Shown piece after piece: positions 58,694 to 64,000 of a stretch of 64,000 bases of DNA. How positions within the stretch are numbered: the first letter of the stretch is position 1; every line of letters begins with the position of its first letter. Below the pieces are notes generated by a model. The model was not told the DNA's origin, made no database searches, and saw nothing but the letters and a program-made list of their open reading frames with translations. Both the position numbers and the translations under genes were made by a program. This stretch comes from RHKX01 sp046330285. Its GTDB lineage: Bacteria > Actinomycetota > Thermoleophilia > Solirubrobacterales > 70-9. The DNA lies in contig JAXLSX010000003.1 of NCBI GenBank assembly GCA_046330285.1, forward strand, positions 265,470 through 329,469. The letters are read 5' to 3'.

Positions 58694-60223
58694 CTACCCG
58701 TTGGCGTACTCGAGCCGGATCTGCTTGCCCTTCAGCTTGGTGCCGTCGAGCCGGTCGAGCGCCTTCTCGGCCTGATCGCCGTCGAGGTCGACGAACGTGA
58801 ACCGCTCGAGGACGCGGATGTCGTGGACCGCCCCCTCGGGGATCACGGCTCCCTCGCTGAGCGCCCAGCGGATGTCGTCGTCGGTGATCCCGCTGCGCGA
58901 GCCGCGATTGATGAACAGCTTGACGTGGCCGTTGGGATCGGGAGCCTCGGGCGGGCTGGCCTCGCCGCCGACCTCCACCCCGGTCTCCTCCTCCGCCTCG
59001 GCGATCACCGGATCGACCTCGGCCTCGCGCTCGGCGGCGGGCTCGTCCTCGCGCTCGCGGCGACGGCGGCGTTCGTGCCGGCGCTTCGGTCGCGGCGCAT
59101 GGTCGAGGCGCTCCTCGGGAGGCTCCCACTCGCCGATCGACGTCTTCACGTCGCGCTCGATCTGCTCGATCTCGCCGCGCTCCTTGGGCGTGACGAAGGT
59201 GATCGCGCGGCCGGTCCGGCCGACCCGGCCGGTGCGACCGATCCGGTGGACGTAGATCTCGCTGTTGTTCGGCAGGTCGTAGTTGATGACGTGGGTGACG
59301 TGATCGATGTCGAGCCCGCGGGCGGCGACGTCGGTGGCGACCAGCAACGGCGACTTGTGCTCCTTGAAGGAGATCATCACCCCGTCGCGCTGGCCCTGGC
59401 TCATGTCCCCGTGGAGAGCCTTCGACTGCAGGCCGCGGTCGCGGAGGGCGCGATCGAGTCGCGCGGTTCCGATCTTCGTCCGGCAGAAGACGATGGCCTG
59501 CTCGGGCTCCTCCGCCTTCAGTACCTCGATCAGGCGGTCGGTCTTGCGCTTGGCTTCGACCTCGACGTAGGCCTGTTCGATCGCGTCCACCGTGAGCTTC
59601 TTCGGCGTGATCGAGATCGTCACCGGGTCGTACATGTAGGACTCGGCGAGCCGCGCGATCGGCGGCGGCATCGTCGCGCTGAAGAGCATCGTCTGGCGGC
59701 CGCCCGGACACATCCTCAAGATCTTCTCGACGTCCTCGATGAACCCGAGGTCGAGCATCTCGTCGGCCTCGTCGAGGACCACGTAGCGGGTGCCGGTCAA
59801 CACCAGCGCCCCACGCGAGATCAGGTCCTTCATCCGGCCGACGGTCGCGACGACGACGTGGGCCTTGGAGCGCACGCGCGCCGCCTGGTCGCGGACCGAG
59901 GTGCCGCCGAACACCGCGACGACGTTGACGTCGAGATGCTCGGCGTAGGAGCGAAGGGCCTGGGTGACCTGGATGCAGAGCTCGCGGGTCGGGGTGAGGA
60001 CGATCGCCTGGGTCTCGTCGTCGGCCGGGTCGAGGTACTGCAGCAGCGGCAGCCCGAAGGCGGCCGTCTTGCCGGTGCCGGTCTGGGCCTGTCCGATCAT
60101 GTCGTAGCCGGCGAGCAGCTCCGGGATCGCCTGCTCCTGGATCGGCGAGGGCTCTTCGTAGCCGAGCTCGTCGAGCGCACGGCAGATGTCCTCGTTGAGG
60201 CCGAGGTCTCGGAAGGTCGTCAC
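58694..60223 (-). CDS. DEAD-box RNA helicase (DeaD/CsdA-like) with DbpA-type RNA-binding domain
   Basis: A 509-residue helicase. Q motif region GYEEPSPIQEQAIP, motif I AQTGTGKT, Ia PTRELCIQV, II VLDEADEML, III FSATMPP, V DVAARGLD and VI HRIGRTGR are all intact. After a basic stretch (RPKRRHERRRRRERE) and an acidic linker, the end (VKLFINRGSRSGITDDDIRWAL to RLEYANG) is the DbpA-like RNA-binding domain. It remodels RNA in ribosome assembly or cold adaptation. Its GTG start overlaps the oxidoreductase stop (GTGA). Confidence 0.93.
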   Translation of the reverse strand: MTTFRDLGLNEDICRALDELGYEEPSPIQEQAIPELLAGYDMIGQAQTGTGKTAAFGLPLLQYLDPADDETQAIVLTPTRELCIQVTQALRSYAEHLDVNVVAVFGGTSVRDQAARVRSKAHVVVATVGRMKDLISRGALVLTGTRYVVLDEADEMLDLGFIEDVEKILRMCPGGRQTMLFSATMPPPIARLAESYMYDPVTISITPKKLTVDAIEQAYVEVEAKRKTDRLIEVLKAEEPEQAIVFCRTKIGTARLDRALRDRGLQSKALHGDMSQGQRDGVMISFKEHKSPLLVATDVAARGLDIDHVTHVINYDLPNNSEIYVHRIGRTGRVGRTGRAITFVTPKERGEIEQIERDVKTSIGEWEPPEERLDHAPRPKRRHERRRRREREDEPAAEREAEVDPVIAEAEEETGVEVGGEASPPEAPDPNGHVKLFINRGSRSGITDDDIRWALSEGAVIPEGAVHDIRVLERFTFVDLDGDQAEKALDRLDGTKLKGKQIRLEYANG

Positions 60224-61170
60224 TGCGTGGGATCCAGCAGGAGCTTGCCGTGGGTCGCGCGGCCGGCGAGGGCGACATGCGCCTCCGCGACGTCCGCGAG
60301 TCCGTACTTGCCGCCGATCACGACCTCGAGTTTGCCGGAAGCGACGGCTTCGAGCAGTTCCCCTATGCCCTGACCGAGCAGGTCGGGCCGCTCGAGCAGG
60401 TGCACGATCCAGAATCCGACGACCGCGCGGCTGGTCCTCATCAGCTTCTGGGACATCACCTGGTTCGGCTCACGCGAGGCGATCCCGAACGTGACGAGCC
60501 GGCCGAACGGGGCGAGGATCGAGAGGCAGTCGTCGAACGCCGGGCCGCCGGACATCTCGAGGACGACGTCGACCTGATCGCCGCCGTTCGCCTCGAGGAT
60601 CGCCGCGGCGAGGTCCTCCGAACGCGAGTCGACCGCGGCATCGGCGCCGAGGCGCACCGCGAGCTCGCGCTTCTCCGGGGTCGACGCGAGGGCGATCACC
60701 CGGCCGGCTCCGTACCGCTTGGCCAGCTGCACGGCCTGGGTGCCGGTGCCGCCCGCCGCGGCCTGGACGACGACGCTCTCGCCACGCTCGAGCCGGCCGC
60801 TGATCCGCAGCAGGGCCCACGCCGTCAGCCCCTGGAGCAGCACGCCCGCCGCCTGGTCGTCGTCGACGCCGTCGGGGACCGGAACGAGCGCGCGGCGCGG
60901 CACCGCGACCTTCTCGGCGTATCCGCCGTCGGTGATGACCGCTGCCACCCGGCGTCCGTCCGGAGTGCGACCGCTGATCTCCGCGCCGGGGATCAGCGGC
61001 AGCTCGGCCTTCGCCAGGTACTGGTTCTGGCGCTGATGGGTGTCGGCGAAGTTCATCCCGGCGCGGGCGACCTCGACGACGACCTCGTCGGGACCGGGCT
61101 CGGGATCGGGGATGTCCACGACCTCGAGCACCTCGGGCCCACCGAATTCCTTGATCTGGACGGCTCGCAT
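60220..61170 (-). CDS. Medium-chain reductase, NADPH:quinone oxidoreductase-like
   Basis: A 316-residue zinc-free MDR enzyme. N-terminal catalytic domain: IKEFGGPEVLEVVDIPDPEPGPDEVVV in pattern and GMNFADTHQRQ. Rossmann domain: VVQAAAGGTGTQAVQLAKRYGA (cofactor loop, AxxGGxG type) and VIALASTPEKRELA. No structural-zinc Cys cluster is present. It reduces quinones or enones with NADPH; the physiological substrate is unknown. First gene of the reverse operon with the helicase. CAGACT 9 nt before ATG 61170 could be a weak -10. Confidence 0.87.
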   Translation of the reverse strand: MRAVQIKEFGGPEVLEVVDIPDPEPGPDEVVVEVARAGMNFADTHQRQNQYLAKAELPLIPGAEISGRTPDGRRVAAVITDGGYAEKVAVPRRALVPVPDGVDDDQAAGVLLQGLTAWALLRISGRLERGESVVVQAAAGGTGTQAVQLAKRYGAGRVIALASTPEKRELAVRLGADAAVDSRSEDLAAAILEANGGDQVDVVLEMSGGPAFDDCLSILAPFGRLVTFGIASREPNQVMSQKLMRTSRAVVGFWIVHLLERPDLLGQGIGELLEAVASGKLEVVIGGKYGLADVAEAHVALAGRATHGKLLLDPTQ

Positions 61171-61221
61171 CGGCGGCAGAGTCTGACGCCTCGCGGACTT
61201 CGGCGCGGGCGGGGCGCCCGG

Positions 61222-63027
61222 TCAGCGGGAGATCCGCAGCAGGCGGTCGGCTGCGAGATGCCGCTTCGTCGACCTGCCGCCCCCCGGCCAGTGGACGACC
61301 AGGCGCTGGACCCGCGTGCGGCCGCCGAGGCCGAAGTAGAGCCGGTAGTGGCCCTGCGAGTGGCGGGCGTCGTCGTTCTGGCCGACCCACTGGGTCAGGG
61401 TCTTGCCGCCGGGGAGCCGGGCCGTGGCCCAGGCGCCGATCGCCTCCCGGTTCTCGGGGCCGCCGCTGAGCTCGACCTCCAGCCAGTGGCCGGCCCGGGT
61501 GACGTTGCGCTTGCGGATGACGTGGCTGCTCGGCGAGAACTCGCGTTTGGAGGTGGCGATCAGCGGGTCGCGGCGGCCGTCGTTGTCGTAGTCCATCCAC
61601 TCGACGATCGCGTAGCCGATCCTGCTCGTGTTGAGGGCGCCGGTGCGCTCGAACCGCTTGCCGTCGCGGCGATAGATGCCCTGCGGGGCGAGGCTGACGT
61701 CGAGGCGGCCGTCGTTGTCGTAGTCGACGAACGAGGCGGCGGCGGCGTGTCCGGGCAGGCCGAGCCGCGAATCGACCGGGCGCAGGACCCCGTTCCGATT
61801 CGAGAACAGGTGGATGCCCGTCGAGCCGGTGGTCATCACGTCGAGGGTCTCGTCGTTGTCGTAGTCGCCGAGCGCGATCTGCTCCGCCTGGCGTCCGCCC
61901 TGGAGCCTCTGCAGGCGAACCCAGCCACCCCGCTCGAAGCGCCAGACCTCGAGCCCCCGTCTCGTCGAGACAAGCAGCTCCATCCCGCCACGACCGAGCT
62001 GGGCCCATCGGTAGGCGCGGCCGATCGCTCTCGGCGCCTCGAACTGGACGAACCCGCCGCGGAACGCCTGAGCGAAGAGCTTCGGAATGTCGCCTTCGCA
62101 GCTCGCGAGGAGGACGGGCCTGCCGCTCCCGTCGGCGTCCCCGTAGGAGACCGACCGCCCGCGACACCTCCCCTTGGTCATCCCGCTGACGAAGATCTCG
62201 TCCGTGTAGCCGGCGGGATCGGAGACCAGCATCTGGTCGGCGACCATCCCGAAGAACTTCGGCGACGCGATTCCCCCACCGAGGCCGCCCGTGGTCACGA
62301 ACACGTCCTGGTCGGGGTCGCCGGCGACGTCGGCGAAGGCGAGGCCGTGGCGGTCGCGCAGCTTGAACTGGAACCGGAGCTCGGCCGGCGAGACCGCGTC
62401 GGCGCCGACCTTCACCTCTCCCGGGCTGACCGCCGCGGGGCCCGTACCGTCGAAGTCGAAGACGATCGGCAGGTCGGCGAGGCCGTTGGAGGTGAGGACG
62501 AAGCCACCTCCGGCGGCGAGGTCGAAATCGACCACGGGACGGGCGTCCTCGTCGTAGGAGACGGCCACGTCGGCGCCCTCCGCGCTGCGGACGTTGACGC
62601 GGCGCGTATAGAGGCTGATCTGCCCCGATGCCGGCAGCGCGGTCGACGAGATGTGGAGCTGACCCGCGTCCCCGGGCTCGTCCGTCGGCCAGATGTAGAC
62701 GCCCGGGGCCGCGTCGGGGGGCTCGCGGAGGAGGTCGAGTCCCGGGAACTGAGGGTCGGGGCCGAGGCCCATCAGGTTGATCTCGTCGCGGAAGGACCGG
62801 CCGCCGAGGTTGCGGAGGAAGACGGACCGGAACTTGTGGTTGGTGGTGAAGATGTCCTGGTTGCCGTCGTGGTCGGCGTCGGCGACGCCGACGTCGAACA
62901 GCCGCTTGGTGACGATCCGGGCGTTCGGAGCCGAGTCGAAGCGCGGTTTCGCCGCGGGGGCCGAGGCGGCGCCGAGCGCAGCGGTCAGCGCCGCCAGGCA
63001 ACCGAGTGCGAGAAACCTCCGCCCCAC
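61222..63027 (-). CDS. Secreted FG-GAP/VCBS-repeat protein with ASPIC/UnbV C-terminal domain
   Basis: A 601-residue exported protein. The signal peptide is VGRRFLALGCLAALTAALGAAS in pattern. Calcium-binding FG-GAP-type loops recur: DADHDGNQD, DADGSGRP, DYDNDETLD, DYDNDGRLD and DYDNDGRRD, forming a seven-bladed propeller. The last 90 residues (GHWLEVELSGGPENREAIGAW to LVVHWPGGGRSTKRH) are the ASPIC/UnbV domain. No enzyme function is known for this architecture; adhesion is often proposed. GTG 63027 is fixed by a -10 box 7 nt upstream, and longer readings cover the divergent kinase gene. Confidence 0.82.
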   Translation of the reverse strand: MGRRFLALGCLAALTAALGAASAPAAKPRFDSAPNARIVTKRLFDVGVADADHDGNQDIFTTNHKFRSVFLRNLGGRSFRDEINLMGLGPDPQFPGLDLLREPPDAAPGVYIWPTDEPGDAGQLHISSTALPASGQISLYTRRVNVRSAEGADVAVSYDEDARPVVDFDLAAGGGFVLTSNGLADLPIVFDFDGTGPAAVSPGEVKVGADAVSPAELRFQFKLRDRHGLAFADVAGDPDQDVFVTTGGLGGGIASPKFFGMVADQMLVSDPAGYTDEIFVSGMTKGRCRGRSVSYGDADGSGRPVLLASCEGDIPKLFAQAFRGGFVQFEAPRAIGRAYRWAQLGRGGMELLVSTRRGLEVWRFERGGWVRLQRLQGGRQAEQIALGDYDNDETLDVMTTGSTGIHLFSNRNGVLRPVDSRLGLPGHAAAASFVDYDNDGRLDVSLAPQGIYRRDGKRFERTGALNTSRIGYAIVEWMDYDNDGRRDPLIATSKREFSPSSHVIRKRNVTRAGHWLEVELSGGPENREAIGAWATARLPGGKTLTQWVGQNDDARHSQGHYRLYFGLGGRTRVQRLVVHWPGGGRSTKRHLAADRLLRISR

Positions 63028-63034
63028 TCCCGGA

Positions 63035-63040
63035 AGCGTA
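63035..63040 (-). promoter_or_regulatory. -10 element TACGCT, leaderless start at 63027
   Basis: On the minus strand TACGCT is followed by TCCGGGA (7 nt) and GTG. Confidence 0.52.
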
Positions 63041-63066
63041 TTCGGGCCTCTCGCGGCCCGTGCAGG

Positions 63067-63072
63067 TAGAGT
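63067..63072 (+). promoter_or_regulatory. -10 element TAGAGT, leaderless start at 63082
   Basis: TAGAGT is followed by 9 nt and GTG. The two divergent start codons are only 54 nt apart. Confidence 0.55.
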
Positions 63073-63081
63073 GCCGCGGCC

Positions 63082-63990
63082 GTGGCCCTGACCGTCGTCG
63101 GATCCATCGCCTTCGATGCCGTGCGGACCCCGTTCGGCGAGCGCGAGCGCATGCTCGGCGGTTCGGCGAGCCATTTTGCGCTCGCGGCCAGCTTCTTCAC
63201 GGACGTCAGGGTCGTCGGTCCGGTCGGCGACGACTTCGGCGCCGAGGAGATCGGAGTGCTCGAGTCACACGGCGTCTCGACGGCCGATGTCGAGCACGTC
63301 GAGGGCGGCCGCACGTTCTTCTGGCGCGGGCACTACGACCACGACATGAACGTCGCCCACACCGACGACACCCAGCTCAACGTCTTCGCCGACTTCGTCC
63401 CGAAGCTCTGCGAGGAGAACCGCGGGGCCGAGATGCTGTTCCTCGGCAACATCCAGCCGGATCTCCAGCGCCAGGTCCGCGAGGAGGCCGACGGTGCCAA
63501 GTTCGTGGCCCTCGATTCGATGAACCTCTGGATCGAGACCGCGAAGGAGCCGCTTCTCGACGTCATCGGAATGATCGACTGCGTCCTTCTCAACGACGCC
63601 GAGCTGCGGATGCTGACGGACCAGCCGAACCTCGTCGTTGCGGCGCACAAGATCATGGAGCATGGCCCGACGATCGTCGTCGTCAAGCGGGGCGAGTACG
63701 GCGCTGCCCTGTTCACCGGCGACGACACGTTCGCGATGCCGGCCCTGCCGATCGCCGAGGTCCGTGACCCGACCGGTGCCGGCGACTCCTTCGCCGGCGG
63801 CTTCCTCGGGTTCCTCGACGGGCTCGGCGCTCACAGTCCCAGCAACGGCGAGCTCCGCCAGGCGATGGTCCGCGGCTCCGCGATGGCGTCGTTCAACGTC
63901 GAGGACTTCGGAACCGAGCGCGTCCGCCGCCTCGAGCGCGACGAGATCGACGCCCGCGTGGCCGCGTTCAAGGACCTGACGCACTTCTAG
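63082..63990 (+). CDS. PfkB-family carbohydrate/nucleoside kinase
   Basis: A 302-residue ribokinase-like kinase. N-terminal LTVVGSIAFDAVRTPFG and MLGGSASHFALAASFF (substrate-side GG motif), middle LLNDAELRML, and C-terminal VRDPTGAGDSFAGGFLG with the catalytic Asp and anion-hole glycines. The family phosphorylates sugars or nucleosides with ATP. The substrate is not evident; the N-terminal segment and length resemble adenosine-kinase/sugar-kinase-like actinobacterial members. GTG start set by the -10 box. The stop is at 63988-63990, 10 nt before the window ends. Confidence 0.85.
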   Translation: MALTVVGSIAFDAVRTPFGERERMLGGSASHFALAASFFTDVRVVGPVGDDFGAEEIGVLESHGVSTADVEHVEGGRTFFWRGHYDHDMNVAHTDDTQLNVFADFVPKLCEENRGAEMLFLGNIQPDLQRQVREEADGAKFVALDSMNLWIETAKEPLLDVIGMIDCVLLNDAELRMLTDQPNLVVAAHKIMEHGPTIVVVKRGEYGAALFTGDDTFAMPALPIAEVRDPTGAGDSFAGGFLGFLDGLGAHSPSNGELRQAMVRGSAMASFNVEDFGTERVRRLERDEIDARVAAFKDLTHF

Positions 63991-64000
63991 GCGAGACGGG

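Noticed and set aside
60464..60477. A third-strand match to box A (GGTTCGGCTCACGC) at 60 kb
   Set aside because: It lies inside the quinone-reductase gene, is explained by its codons, and has no box B at the right distance. It shows that box A alone can occur by chance.
60250..63069. A very long forward frame (over 900 residues) opposite the oxidoreductase and FG-GAP genes
   Set aside because: Its composition is the Asp/Glu/Arg/Val-rich pattern typical of antisense frames in GC-rich DNA, and strong motifs lie on the other strand.
1..64000. CRISPR arrays, prophage, transposases, tRNA or rRNA genes
   Set aside because: None was found: no regularly spaced repeats, no recognisable transposase or phage protein, and no tRNA-like or rRNA-like sequence in the gaps.

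Overview
The window is GC-rich chromosomal DNA from an actinobacterium. The codon use, frequent GTG and TTG starts, many promoters placed directly on start codons, PCC/MCM-type acyl-CoA genes, an ECF41 sigma factor and many secreted repeat proteins fit best with Thermoleophilia (Solirubrobacterales-like). That placement is an inference from protein flavour, not from a marker gene. I see no rRNA, tRNA, CRISPR array, transposase or phage gene.

Layout. (1) 0-10 kb: a forward surface-polysaccharide block with two OafA-type acyltransferases, a secreted GH26-like and a secreted GH114-like glycosidase, a secreted alpha/beta hydrolase, a UDP-glucuronate-decarboxylase-like SDR and two GT4-type glycosyltransferases. 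(2) 10-15 kb: TetR regulator, enoyl-CoA hydratase, acyl-CoA mutase large subunit, a small sulfotransferase and a methyltransferase. (3) 15-27 kb, mostly reverse: an ABC-exporter-dependent glycan locus with Wzm/Wzt, a 909-residue GT2-WsaF-type fusion, two paralogous PhyH-type oxygenases, an acetyltransferase, a GT2-like enzyme, a GT-C membrane enzyme and two methyltransferases. (4) 27-37 kb: methyltransferase, DPM1-like GT2, a large GT-C-like membrane protein, acyl-CoA carboxylase beta subunit, alpha/beta hydrolase, membrane protein, arylsulfotransferase-like protein, a candidate carboxylase epsilon subunit and a dodecin. (5) 37-42 kb: assimilatory sulfate operon (sulfite reductase, APS reductase, ATP sulfurylase, APS kinase) closed by a strong intrinsic terminator. 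(6) 42-64 kb: LLM oxidoreductase, delta-60-repeat protein, PHP phosphatase, Rrf2 regulator, TauE/SafE permease, acyl-CoA dehydrogenase, DUF559-like protein, phosphotransferase, epimerase plus ECF41 sigma pair, HAD hydrolase, PhoD-like phosphatase, parallel beta-helix protein, membrane protein, DEAD-box helicase, quinone-reductase-like MDR, FG-GAP/UnbV protein and a PfkB kinase.

How the parts connect. The sulfate genes make APS and PAPS. Because the reductase looks APS-specific, the APS kinase probably serves sulfotransfer, which fits the sulfotransferase (13.3 kb) and the PHP phosphatase that could remove PAP. The glycan loci probably build and export a decorated surface polymer (acylated, methylated, possibly hydroxylated and sulfated).

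Best leads. Three dispersed copies of one element share two sequence boxes at conserved spacing. One is joined to an intact DUF559-like gene, one to a gene fragment, and one stands alone; two of them carry a 47-nt hairpin with a compensatory base-pair change. Two adjacent hairpins at 53.73-53.81 kb keep the same internal loop while stem lengths change symmetrically. A 91-nt three-way-junction element lies behind the sulfate operon. A C-terminal EGSxS(W/F) module is shared by three unrelated glycan enzymes. There are also many leaderless promoters, and a gene-sized insertion flanked by 15-bp direct repeats.
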